Shown here in pieces: positions 34,695 to 47,040 of a stretch of DNA of 64,000 nucleotides. Location: the NCBI GenBank assembly GCA_027405735.1, contig JAPEHQ010000010.1:806001-870000 (forward strand), given 5' to 3'. The translations under genes and the position numbers were made by a program. Positions within the stretch are counted from its first letter, which is position 1. Each line of letters starts with the position of its first letter. Under the pieces are notes generated by a model. That model was not told the origin of the DNA. It saw only the letters and a list, made by a program, of their open reading frames with translations, and made no database searches. This stretch comes from Mucor racemosus. Lineage: Eukaryota; Mucoromycota; Mucoromycetes; Mucorales; Mucoraceae.

Positions 34695-35981
34695 TTAAGA
34701 AGAACCACTACTAGCAAACCATTTCAAAGCTTTATCGTCAGAACCAGAAACTAACTTTGTGCCCTCTGAATTCCATGCAATACCCCAAACCTATCATAAA
34801 AAAAAAAAAAATATTAGGCGAGGAGAATTTCCAAAAATAAAGATCGACCATTTACCTGATCTGTGTGTACTTCATGTGTCTCTAATACAGATCTTAAAGC
34901 AAGATCCCAAATTTTGATACGTTTATCAGATCCACAACTAGCCAATTGCTGTTTGCTAATATCTGGGTTAGCAGCAACAGATAGAATCCAATCTGAATGG
35001 CCTGTCAATGTGGATGCTAATTGACCATGTTCAACATCGTATACATGAATACATTTATCATCACTTCCACTGATTAAAGTTTTACTATCGCTTGCAAAAG
35101 AGAGTGTGCGAACAGCCATTGCGTGCCCCGATAAAGTATGTGCTAATTGATTTGTTTCGATATTAAATACATAAATAGCACCATCCTCAGCTCCACCTGC
35201 AACGTATCTGCCATCAGGACTCTGATGATATGATTATTAATGGACAATTCTTATTGAATCAAAAAAAAAAGTTACTTACATAAGCAGTGGACATGATGAA
35301 TTTATTCTTGGTAGGTAAGCTATTAACTTTCTCACCAGATTCAACATTGAAAAAGTTAATATCACCATTATGTGATCCAGTGGCAACATAATGACCATCT
35401 GGACTGAATTTAGCTTTCCAAGCTTCAACAGGAGCCGCTGTAATTGATTTGATGAGCTTTCCATCATTTTCAAGATCCCAAATACGGATATTAGAGTCGA
35501 TAGAAGTCGAAACAAGGCCTAATTTTAATAGATTAATAATTCAAGAGTACAATATAAATTTTATCTTTTGTACTTACGAGTGCCATCGACAGAAACATCA
35601 ACAGAAATAACACCCATAGCGTGTCCTTCAAGTGTAAATTTTAATTCTCCAGAAGAGCCATCCCTAAATAGAATAACGCGTACATAAGAAACCATGTTTA
35701 CAATTGAAATTATTAATGAATATTTACCAGCATTTGACTGTATTATCTTCAGAACCTGTGATAACCAAGTTGCTGTGATTTGACCAAGCAACGTCCCAGA
35801 TACCATCAGTATGTGCTAAATAAAACATTGTCTGTATGAGAATAACTTTTTTTTAATGCGATTCAATAAATAAAATAATTACCATCGTCATTAACAATGG
35901 TAGGAATGTATGTAGTAGGCTGTAATTTATAAACTTATTAGTTGCTTGATTCAAGATTCGCTCGCGTGTGGTATTTACCAT
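34695..35981 (-). CDS. SKI8: Ski8/WDR61-type WD40 protein
   Basis: WD40 propeller that bridges Ski2-Ski3 in the cytoplasmic exosome cofactor; homologues also act with the Paf1 complex and in meiotic recombination. Seven exons: 35979-35981, 35883-35919, 35728-35815, 35578-35663, 35280-35518, 34856-35221, 34695-34790; 915 bases, 304 residues, almost exactly the family length. Exon 1 is only the ATG; joining it to the next exon gives [22 protein letters not shown] motifs include [33 protein letters not shown] and the C-terminal [11 protein letters not shown]. Introns are 58-67 bases. Confidence 0.9.
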
Positions 35982-36454
35982 GGTGAAAGATACAGTTAAA
36001 ACTAAATCTTGCTGCTGGTTCCAACTAATTTTATCAGTCAAGAAGAATGGTATACAACGGTCACTTAGTTTTGGTCTTTTTGAATAATGGAACTAAATAT
36101 GCCATGCAGGAAATAATCAGGTTTAAAACACAATTGTAAAATATGCTGATCACTGAGTGGATAACATCTTGGTCAATTCAGTATGTTTGAAAAGGTGAGT
36201 TGATGTAATATATAAATGAAATTTCTCAATAAGGGCTTTTCTCTATCATATCATACAAAAATTGATGTTTTTATTATTTATTGGCGTGGTCTATTACAGA
36301 TGAATATTCATATAATGTTAAACTACTGTCTGTCAGGTTTTACAAAATACAGCATACTGAATTAGAGCCATTGCTAAATGTTTTTTAATTATACCATAAC
36401 TTAATATTGTTGCTCAAAAACCACCTTGAAAAAACATGAAAACTGGGTCTCACA

Positions 36455-37475
36455 TTTCATCCCTACCCAACTTTTTTTTTTCACTAAATAACATCAAGAA
36501 AAAAAAATATGCCAATGTACCTGAGATGCTCACCTTCAATCCAAAAACAAGTATCCGGAAATATCCTATTTTTTACAGTTGGTATTAATTTTTCAGTGCT
36601 AATGTTTCAGATTTTTACGCGTATTTTACTACTAAAGAATTGAAAACTTTGAGGCTTCATATCTCTACAAAAAATTAAGCTATACTAACACTTTCTAATA
36701 ATAAAACTTACTTGTTTTAAAGTGCTCTATAACATATTTCAATATGACAAATTCTGAGCACTTTTATTTTTTTTTTTTCATTTTTCTGACATTTTTGTAG
36801 TAGATTTCAAAATATTTGTTAAATTGAGCAACATTTTTTTTACATTCATGTCAGCAATCTCGTTGAGCTCTCTCAGACCCAATTTAGAGTTTTTTAAAAT
36901 ATTGATTTTTCGTGGAGATATCCTTAAAAATGTGTACAAAAAGATACTTTCATCTCTAGCTTCCATTTTTCCCTTATATACCCTCATCCTAAATTCTGAA
37001 ACAGAAAATTTTTTTGACAAAAATGTTGTTTCCTCTACGAAAAATGCAGCTAAAAAGATTTTACAATAGCTCGATCGATAGATAATGTGTTTGCGCATCA
37101 TTTCAAGTAGTTATATTTTAAATATGCTTATAAAAAGTGGTGTGTATCTTCAAAAAACCTTCAAAATTTCAATTGCATTTTACGTAAAATTTAATGTGAA
37201 ATGTTTTTCTGATTTTTGTTTAGATGTATACAGAATTCAAAACTCCACAAAAGCTACTTAATACTCTAGGTCAACTTACTTTGTAGATCGTGAGCTATTG
37301 AACAATTTTGTTTTTTTGCATCATTTTTCGTTCATTTCAACAAATAAATTTGGAGCCCAGCTATCATCAGATTCAAGCTGTAATGTGAATTATTATTTTG
37401 ATTTTCTCAACGAAAAATCAATATTTTTTGCTGAAACAAAAAGTGCAGAGTAGCTTTCAGTTAGATCTTTGTTAC
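36455..37475 (-). repeat. Dispersed repeat R2, copy B (inverted)
   Basis: Inverted, diverged copy of 15810-16765. This copy keeps an open frame of 107 codons (36778-37101, minus strand) containing EFRMRVYKGKMEARDESIF and LNEIADMNVKKML, followed by a stop. It is joined directly to the dynein exon fragment at 37476, which copy A is not. Confidence 0.65.
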
Positions 37476-37572
37476 CTCTCCAACATCATAAACATAAACA
37501 CGGCCATCAGTGGAACCTATTGCCACCTTTTTACCCTCTTTGTCCCAAGCCAATTTATTCAATGCTTTACCA
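37476..37572 (-). pseudogene. Dynein intermediate chain exon fragment (copy IV)
   Basis: Reads LNKLAWDKEGKKVAIGS, then DGRVYVYDVGE and a GTAAC donor. Within the exon piece the frame is intact, so this is the best preserved of the short copies. No neighbouring dynein exons are present; repeat R3 lies on one side and R2 on the other. Confidence 0.8.
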
Positions 37573-37584
37573 GAATAAACTTAC

Positions 37585-37822
37585 TTTTGACCTATAAAAA
37601 TTGATTTATTAGTAAAATCAATTATTAATAACATGCTGATAAGTAATAATTATGGTGTACCTTTGGTAGTTGGTAGTGATATACAAGACAACATCTTGTT
37701 TTCCTCTTCTTAGCTGTTGGCCACTAAATAGAAATAAATGCTTTTTAGAAACTAAATAGACTAACATGAGTTTATTTATTCATTCAAATCAAGTCAATAC
37801 TATACATGCTTTTATAATTATC
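37585..37822 (-). repeat. Dispersed repeat R3, copy B (inverted)
   Basis: Inverted copy of 13540-13810, similar over the whole length by eye. The 63-base exon-like piece lies at 37661-37723 and again reads GQQLRRGKQDVVLYI, with AG and GT borders and the same length. Confidence 0.7.
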
Positions 37823-40130
37823 CCTATTTGCACATAGTAATTAAATCTGACCATAAGAATAATGAGCTGATTGTATGTGCAGTGGAATTACATGCTAAAA
37901 ACGCTTGATAAAAATAAAACAACCTAAATTCCAAGTGTCGCTCATAAGATATGATGCCACTTGAAATGTGAACAACAATAATAAACAAACGCTTCAATTG
38001 AACACAATAACAAACGCATGCTAAAAATATGAAATACCCTTTTTGAACCATACATGTCGTGTAGATGATAGCACCCTTGATCACGGCACAATCAATTACA
38101 CAAATGACATATATATCAAAACAGGATTCTATCCAAATCAATAATGACAATAAACAAAGATATTAATTTAGTCAACTACTCATCTATATCGAAGTTGCAC
38201 TATCAATACAAATAAGATTCAAGCATATAAAAACTACCCCTTAAAAATCAAGATTACATAAAATAGATATAACAGAAATAAACAAAACAACCATTTCCCA
38301 AAAGGTCGATATTGTCGCACTTGACATACAATCCCTTATGGTCAATGCTCTACACAATTTACCCCTTAAAATATCAAATCAATAACAATGTACTCAAAAC
38401 TGGAAGATTACTAAATATACATCCATTCAAGTCTGATGGTATCAAAGTTCTCCAAATCACTATAAATACCCTCATACTTTTCAATTATTTTAACTCTTCT
38501 TCAGAAATCTTTTGTAATAAAAACTTTAGCTGATTATAATTGTATTTCTGCTGCTTTTATTTTTATATTTTTTTTATTTTAGTAAATAATATCGTCATTT
38601 ACTGCAGTATGGGTACAAATTGGTTTGCACATGAGCATTGTGCCGTTCTCAAAAAAATTCCATTGCATATTTTACTGGAATAATGGGGGTTTAAATTACA
38701 TTTGCTTTCATTAATATAGATTGTAGTAGACAATAATACAATTTAATGCGTCGTTGATGTAGAGTAGTACATACAAGAGCTAATACATTTACGATTATTA
38801 TCAGTTGTAAATACGTTTATAGCTTTAATGTCTACAGCAACAATGATTTCTGCTCGAGCATAAGCTTAAATAACATTTATTGCTTAAATTTATATGCAAG
38901 CCAAATCTAAGGTTATAAATGTTGTTGCATCCACAGATCTGGGTGCATTCCTTGGTTATTAAGATTACAACACATTTTGATATGTTAAGTTTTACATTGC
39001 TGTGTATTATGTTATTATGAAGCTCCGTTTATACAGGAATGTGGAACTAGAGTGTGTCACCTAGACTTGATTGGATATATATTATATATATATATATATA
39101 ATTAGACTTATTTTAGACTAGTCATATAATTAGAGAATGTGAATATAAAAGAAGATGGTTCGATCTTGTAATAAAGCTCTTTAGTTTTAGTGTGCTCTTT
39201 CATTTTGTCGTATATTTTCAGGATTGATAAATATTACTTAAAAAAGAATACAATTATAAAAGAATGAGTAATTAATCAGTTCTTCAACTGTATAATAAAA
39301 ACAAGATATCGTTTATTTAGATGTAAAAGTATGGCCTTTTATATTGATTAGACATTGAGATCCTGAGTGATTTATCGAGACTTTATAAATTAAGATCAAC
39401 GTAAAAAGTACCGTTTATTAGAATGAATTAAATATGGGTTTATATAGTTATTGGAATTGTGTGATAAGATCTAGTGGACAGGGATCCATTAGATGTGACA
39501 ATAGATATTATTATTAATGTGTATGAATATAACATGTTATGTTTCAGTGGTAATATTGCTATAAGTTATGTTTCATTGTTAGTTCCTGGGTGACAGGAAC
39601 CAGTTACTGGATAGATAAGATCTGCTAGATTTGTCGGAGATCTTCTATATATCGAATGTTGTAATTCTGATAGATCACTGAGATGTAATTTAAGGCACTA
39701 TTGAACTATTGGATCTGTTTGATAGTAATCTATGGATTGAAATGGATCAATCATAATTTAACCGTTCTTGCAGAGCTTGTGAGTTGTGTTGTTTCAATGC
39801 TGCGCTAAATATGCTTGGATGTTGATTTGATAACTACTTGATTGGTTAACTGCTGGGATGAAATAATGTGGTGTCATAATTGAGGTCCAAGCGTTCTTGG
39901 TAATTACTGGATTAAACTTGGTACGCTAGGAGTTTCTTATATCCGATATCAAGACTTGCACTTCAATACATGTCGTAGTCAATAGATTGTAAGATGTATT
40001 GATACTATAGAAGGTGATAATGTATGATACTAGTAGGTGGAATACAACACATTTTATAACAGTTTTCCTTTATTTTATTAAATGATTTAGTACATATTTT
40101 AGCTTTGAGATTGATATAATCTTCTGGCGT
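37823..40130. other. Gene-poor region, 2.3 kb
   Basis: AT-rich sequence with a (TA)n tract at about 39079-39105. Open frames are short and unconvincing. No recognisable gene. Confidence 0.4.
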
Positions 40131-40262
40131 CACTACGGCCAAATGTTTCAGCTCATGAGCTGATTGATCAGCTCATTTGGGCTGACATTTTTGGTGTAAA
40201 TTTTCACTTCAGTGAATATGGTTAACTTCTTATCGATCAGCCCATGAGCTGAAATGTAATTT

Positions 40263-40490
40263 TAGCTCATATGCTCATCCAACTGTCTATATGGGCTTAA
40301 ACATTTCACCTCATACGCTCATCGAACTGACTATATAAGCTTAAACATTTCATCTCATGCTCATCAAACTGCTTATATGGGCTTAAACATTTCAGCTCAT
40401 ATGTTCATCGAACTGCCTATATGAGCTTAAACATTTCATCTCATGCTCATCAAACTGCTTATATGGGCTTAAACGTTTCAGCTCATATGC
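40263..40490. repeat. Subterminal tandem repeat, about 43-bp unit, five copies
   Basis: GCTTAAACATTTCA (one copy with G for A) recurs at 40295, 40339, 40381, 40425 and 40467, spaced 44, 42, 44 and 42 bases. The alternation suggests an 86-bp dimer. The units also repeat parts of the terminal repeat (CATTTCAGCTCAT), as in subterminal transposase-binding arrays. Confidence 0.85.
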
Positions 40491-43238
40491 TTAATTTGAA
40501 ACTCTTTTGTACTCATATAATAATGCCTATTGGCTTATTTGGCTTTTTTTCTTAAAAACGGCATAAATGTATTGCAGATACAATTCTTCAAACCATAATT
40601 TATTTTATTATTTAGTTGCATATGGTATTCAATTGATAGTTGAATAAGTTTACCATGCCGAGACAAATCAAATACAAATTTATCTAGAATATAAAAAATG
40701 GTGCATTAGTTAGCGGTACAAATTAACTAAACTTGCTGGCACATTTATGTTATGATCTTACATATTAATATTCTTAACATCTAATCTTGCAACCATCTAT
40801 GCATTGAAAAAAAAAAAAAGTTATTAAGCAGCATGTGAACAGAGCACACCTTTTTCTTATGGAATTTTACCTTTTTCACAAACACATTATGTCCAAATTA
40901 TGATAATGAGCCAATTTAATTCTATAAAATTAAGCCTGATAATGTTCGAAAGCAAACTGATTGAAGCCGGCCATGATGAGAAAAAGTTTATGAATGCTCA
41001 AATATAATGTTTGTAGCTCACAAACTGTAAACTAAGTATAAAAAATGTATTCAATATAAAAACAATTGTATTTTGCAATGATTGAACTTTACACTATTGG
41101 CCGCTTTTGGTATATTTCTGTAACTTTCATGAGTAGTTTGGTTAGGTTATCTCTAAATAAAGTAAGGATAGGCACTGTTATTGTCGTATATAAGCATGAT
41201 TGATGAAAGGAATTGTGTTATGCATTATACTTTACCTGTCTTAAATTAGGAATTCTTGGATTTCATACTAGTCAGTCAGCCAGTCTTTGAAAGGTATATA
41301 CATAGTAGTATATAGCTATCAAAGAAATTCTGGTTTGCTTGACTGGTTAAATATCATCAAAAAAGAGGGAATCAGCAGGATACAAAATATAAAAAGTGAG
41401 CATTCCCATATTTTTCGTAAGAAAAGAGAATAAAAATGCTTTTAATATGGATAGCAAGGCTTTAGATTATTTAGTTCAAATATATAAAACCTCGCTAAAT
41501 TATCAAACTGAGCCAATCTTGAGGCTGCTTTGTACTGTTTTTTAAATTGAATGCTAAAACAGAATATGCAATATGCTACACAAACCATCAAACATAAAAT
41601 TCTTGACTCTATACTATGATGCAAAAATTCTTACATGCAAACGAGTGTCTTTTTGTCTAAATGTAAACTTCAATGGGAATTGCCACCATAATCTAAATTG
41701 CCTTTGGAATACATTGTCTTGTAAGTATCTCATTGAAATTGCTTTGAGAAACGTACAAACTGTACATTAGTAACGAGGATTGCATTGGTAAATCGTGTAG
41801 TGATTTTGAATTAAATTTATCTTAACTAAAACAACTTTTGAGGTTGATTGCTTTAGCTAAAAAAAAATGGCAATTTCCGAATTGAAATGGCCTGAAATGG
41901 CTCATAAATAGAGATAAATTCAGTGTAAATTTAAGTGAAATTTGTAGTTTATTATCTGCATATCACAAGGTTATATATTTTTATTGATTCAAATCATTAA
42001 TAGACATGTCTTCATTGTCGAAATCATAACAATTTCATGTTGTTTTGACCAGACAAGTAAGCTTTTTACAATGAATTTTAATTTTTATGACCCAAATTTG
42101 ACACAACCAATTATACAATGTATAATTCAAAATAAAGCCCAAATATTTCTCTTTAACATGATATTTTTTTTATTTTATTTTTAATAGTAAAAATGTTGAT
42201 CTTGCATCCAAAATATGTACCATTTCCCTCCCCCACAAAGTCTAATTGTTGCATATATGTCATTTTTTTGCTGCAAAATGCAATATGCTCGATCCACAAA
42301 AGCTCCAAATACTCTTAATTACCTTTTCTGCCATCATTTAAACCACTTTGTCAAAGCATATCCTCATTTCCTTGATCATTTTCTCATAATATCAATATCC
42401 ATGAAACCGAATCCAGCCTCCTTTTCGTTTATTTTCAGCGATAATCCACATAGCTGAAATGCAAAACACATTATCAATCAATACAGCAGTAGTTACTACT
42501 AGTTTCAGTTACTACTATTTACCATAAAAAATCTATTCATAAAAATCAAAAATGTCGAATACTATCGTAGCAATACCACATAAAATAGTACAAGAACCAA
42601 TAATTTGTTTTAAAAATACCAGTGTTTCTGCTCAAATTCCTAGTAATTCCTCTTTTAACGTGATCTTGATATCCAGGGGCACAAATACGACTGTTTAAAA
42701 TTAAATAAGCTTGAAACCGCCGGTGTATTGATGGGTTCAATCCATGTATTACATTCAAATCATATTTATGTAACTTATAAACATATACAAAAAAAGAATA
42801 AAAAAAGATTTGAACCATAATGAAAAGTTTTTATTAGCAGTCTTGTGGCTCTTTTGTAAACAAAGGGGAACTCTACTATATTCTTTTGCATTGCAATATA
42901 GCTTGTAGTAGCTTCAAAACTGCTGTACATTTTTGATTTTTTTGGTGTTAAAATTGCGGAAAATGTATAATTTTTTTTTTAGATAAATTTAAAAATTTAC
43001 ATCTTTTTTTTATATGATAGATAAACATAGGTTTATATAGTATTTAACCATCTAAATAAGTGTTTTAAGATATCTTTATGTCTATTGGCGTTATTTAATC
43101 AAAAAATTCAGAAAATTGGATTTTGTAATTTTCTCTGAAAAATAAATTAAATTTTGCGCTATATATGCTACTTTCTCTGTATAATTTGAAAGCGTACAGC
43201 CAAGCAATCCAAGTTTCTTATGGGGATGATAATTTTTC

Positions 43239-43700
43239 TGCATATTTTCCGCAAGCAATTGCAAATTACGCAGGAATCTCAATGGCCTGCAGTTTCTGCA
43301 GTAACTTTCCGTGCGGATAATGCAGGCATTGGGATTTTTGCATGATTATTGCACGCGAACTACTAATAATTACAGGAGCGTAAGTAAATTTCACAAATTT
43401 GCTACATAGTGAATATGATATAAATAACATAGTTAATGATCTACCTGTATACAATTGTTGAAATACTCTTTGCGTATATCATTGAATGATGATAAGTGAG
43501 CATATACATATTGACTCACTATGGAGAAAATATCAAAAAAATAGCTCCGCTCGAGCAGAAAAAAGAGGTTTCCATGCAGAAAGCGTGCTGAAATGGTCCT
43601 TCCCGAATTATTCTGCACGCAAATGGCTGCTGAAAATGCTAGCGCTGACTGATTACTCCAATTTTTAGACTAAAAAGCAATTACTTGCGTTTTTTCTGCA
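43239..43700. repeat. Possible nested MITE with imperfect inverted ends
   Basis: TGCATATTTTCCGCAAGCAA at the left pairs imperfectly with the reverse complement of the segment ending TTGCGTTTTTTCTGCA at 43700. GCAC/GTGC-rich subrepeats lie inside. No target duplication was found, so the limits are uncertain. Confidence 0.3.
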
Positions 43701-44936
43701 AGAAGTTTAATAAATTAAAAATAACAAAAAAAAAAAAAAAAAAAAATAGGCAGCACCTAAAATTATGGCTGCAACACAAAAAAAAAAAAAAAAAAAAAAG
43801 CAATGCATGCGTGAAATGATTATATATAAATGTTGGAACCAGCAGTGTCAAGCAAACTTGCCGTAAAGACATTATTGGAAGTAATGACACTATAATTACA
43901 GTAGATGAGGATTCTGCAATTTTATATTTCACCAATCCAACAACAGATTCCGTCTCATAAAGAGAAAAACTGCTGTTTTCTTTCTTTTGAAATAACTCAA
44001 CTATAGTTATGGTAGAATCATAAGTTGCAACTGTATTAGTTTTGGCCGTATTCGCTAGTATCAAAAACCTTTGAATACCACTGCTATAATGACAATAAGT
44101 ACATTAAAAACATTCAAGATGCATCTACATTAGCTAAATGAGTGTGAATATTGAAGGTTCCTTCTGAATTGCTGTTAATTAGTTTCTATCAAAACAATCA
44201 ATGGAACTGCATTGAAAACAAAAAAGTCTACTTCAAAAGAGGATTTTAGTGAAGAGAAAAAAATGATAGCCAGGCTCCCACAACTACTACTGTATAATGT
44301 ACTTTCAAGATTTTTAAAGAATTGTTTTTGCATAAATAAAAAAGCATTTAACACTGGTTTTTTTTTTCTATTATTATTCAATATCTAAGATATACAGGAA
44401 CATTTTTATTTTAAACCTTTTAGTTGATTAAACATTACACAACAATACAGAATCGAAAAATCGAAAAACGTCGTCTCTTGTTGGTATAATATTATTCAGG
44501 GTGCTACCACATTAAAATCACAGTCTTGGGTACACCAAAATTCATTATCATTCCTTCATAAATACTATCCTCATGCAACTTATCTTTCTTTTGTATACTA
44601 TTATTATACTAAGCATATTAATAAAATACTCTATTTCATTATGATGATAAATTAATAACAAAAATTGTATAAAAATTCAAGTCTGCTAACTGCTTATTTC
44701 ACAAGGTAAATATATATTTATTAACATGAAATGACAACTCCTGCTTAATATATTAATAATTTCGCGCCTATTTTCTTAGTTTTATAGTTGTATGATTGAT
44801 GACAAAATTTGTTCCAACAAAGCCCAAAATACTAAATTACAGAAGCCTTATATTGGATAAAGTGGATCAATTATAAACATTTCAATGGTATTACATTTAC
44901 AAAAGTGATCCTAGAGAATTATTTAAAAATAAGACT

Positions 44937-45612
44937 GGTTGTAAATCAGTTTATGGTGCTCGATGCTGCTTATTATATTTAATTCAGTGTGATGGTACCA
45001 AGTTCATTCATCTTAATGGAAATTTTGGTGGGATGATTTACACTTGAAAATCAACTTGAGATGATCAAAATGTTGCTTTTATTCAATTCAGTACGATGAT
45101 ATCAAATTTATTCATCTTGGTGGAGGTTTTGGTGGGATTTTTTACACTTTTAAATTAGTTTATGGTAATCAAAATGTTGCTGATACCCAATCCAGTGTAA
45201 TGGTACCAAGTTTATTCATCTTTGTGGAGGTTTTGGTGGGATGTTTTACGCTTCAAAATCAGTTTATGGTGACCAAGATGCTACTTATACTCAATCCAGT
45301 TTGATGGTACCAAGTTCATTCATCTTAAATGGTGGCGTTGGTGGAATGTTTTACGCTTAAAAATCAACTTGAGATGATCAAAATGCTACTTGTACTCAAT
45401 TCAGTATGATGGTACCAAGTTCATTCATCTTAATGGAGGTGTTGGTGGGATGTTTTACACTTGAAAATCAGCTTGAAATGATCAAAATGTTGCTTATATT
45501 CAATTCAGTACTATGATACCAAGTTTATCCATCTTTGTGGAGATTTTGGTGGGATGTTTTACGCTTCAAAATCAGTTTATGGGGACCAAGATGCTACTTA
45601 TACTCAATCCAG
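44937..45612. repeat. 104-bp tandem repeat, about 6.5 copies
   Basis: Units start at 44991, 45095, 45199, 45303, 45408 and 45512, with half a unit before. Each carries GGTACCAAG or a near copy, ATTCATC, GTTTTGGTGGGATG and a variable tail of two types (CAACTTGAGATGATC or CAGTTTATGGTGACC). It lies inside the CACTA-type element. No long frame crosses it, so it is a minisatellite, not a repeat protein. Confidence 0.9.
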
Positions 45613-46552
45613 ACTATAGTGCTGATTACTATTAAAAAGCTCAATCCCTACATCTCTACCCTAATATTCTTTGTCTTTACATATACAATATTTCTGTTAA
45701 TGTAAATGTATCGACTACCATACCATTATTACAGTCCTAATGCAAACGAAATTACCTCCTCAATTAATATACCATTTTTACTGCGAAAAAAACTCTCTAA
45801 AAAAAAGCAACGCAATTACGCACAAATGAATTACAATTTATTAATCAAGAGTGTATTTTTGTATTTTTTATATGTTTATTAGCTACACATGATGGGATCT
45901 ATAGTGAATTATCGTACTTTTATGCACATAAAATAAAAGAAACAGTATAATAATATATACTAAAAAAAGCCAGTTATATGTTTATGACCAGAACAGATAT
46001 TTAAATGTTATTTTTCATGTTGGTGGATGTATATTGATAATGTGATGGTATGTATTTATTTAAAAGATTGATTCACCATCAATTCTTATTATTTTAATCT
46101 GGTTTTAGCTTATTGAATTTATAAATTGCTTTGTATTTATCTGTTTGTTTTCATTATAGACTGTTATATGTATCTGCAAGTAATAGTTGTTGATAAAGCT
46201 GAAGAATTCCTTTGAAATACAAAAAAGCTTAAAAACGCTCAAAAAACCTGATGCGCTCATTTGGTCTCTTTATGAATCTCATGAGCTGAATTCATTTTAT
46301 CTCATAATTTCAAACTGTTGTATCTCAATGATGAAGCGGCCGATTTAAATGAAAGTAACTCTTATGCACTTTAATTTACCACAGGTATCTCTAGTATTAA
46401 TATTAATGCTGTTGTAATACTTTTTATAATTGGTAAAAAAATGTTGATCTGAAACTTAAGCAGATTTGGGCTACTTCATAAGCACAATGTCTGATTTTCA
46501 GCCCGTTTAAGCTGATCAATTAGCCCATGAGATGAAACATTTGGCCGTAGTG

Positions 46553-47040
46553 CGCGTAACAAATGTTACTTTATCACTCATAAAATTTAAACAACAAATT
46601 AATCTTTTTTAAACTTACTATTTTAGTTTACGATTGTCAGCTGTAAAAAGATTTGTTTTCAAGTATAGCTACGATCATAACTATCGTTATTAGGCAAGAC
46701 ATTAGATTATTCTCTTTTTTTGTGTTTCTACAGTATATCATTTGAAATTTTATCACTTTTATGGAACATTTCGTGAGTCTGTAGTCAACTCTAGCTTTTC
46801 ATTGAGTAGATATTATAAATGTCATTGACTTCGATTTGATCTGGTACTTAAGAAATACGCCAACAATACAGTAGTAAATAATGATGTTTGATCTTAGAAT
46901 GCGGTTAAATAAAAATATCAATCTCTAATATAGACTGCTACCTATATTAAAAACATTATTCAGATAAAATAAAAGGATATCAGCTTGATAGTCAAATAAT
47001 ATGCCTTATCAAACAGTGAATATATCTTGAAATACGAAAA
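46553..47040. other. Spacer between the CACTA element and repeat R1 copy III
   Basis: AT-rich, non-coding; nothing recognised. Confidence 0.4.

Larger units (their letters stand above)
40131..46552. mobile_element. CACTA-type (EnSpm-like) element, 6.4 kb, apparently non-autonomous
   Basis: The left end begins CACTACGGCCAAATGTTTCA at 40131; the right end at 46552 gives the same 20 bases in reverse complement. Similarity continues for about 56 bases with a handful of changes (ATTGATCAGCT is shared). CACTA...TAGTG ends define the CACTA superfamily, which makes 3-bp duplications; the flanks are CGT and CGC, so the duplication is imperfect. Subterminal tandem repeats at 40263-40490 fit this family. 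No transposase frame is visible inside; the interior is AT-rich with a 104-bp tandem array. Confidence 0.65.

Noticed and set aside
42786..42800. GGTTCAAATC on the minus strand, like a tRNA B box
   Set aside because: No A box or cloverleaf can be drawn from the neighbouring sequence.
43681..44381. Open frames of 127 and 68 codons on the minus strand inside the CACTA element
   Set aside because: Poly-Phe from homopolymer runs and no recognisable motif; not enough to call a gene.
44991..45612. CRISPR-like array
   Set aside because: Units are contiguous 104-bp tandem repeats with no unique spacers, in a fungal genome.
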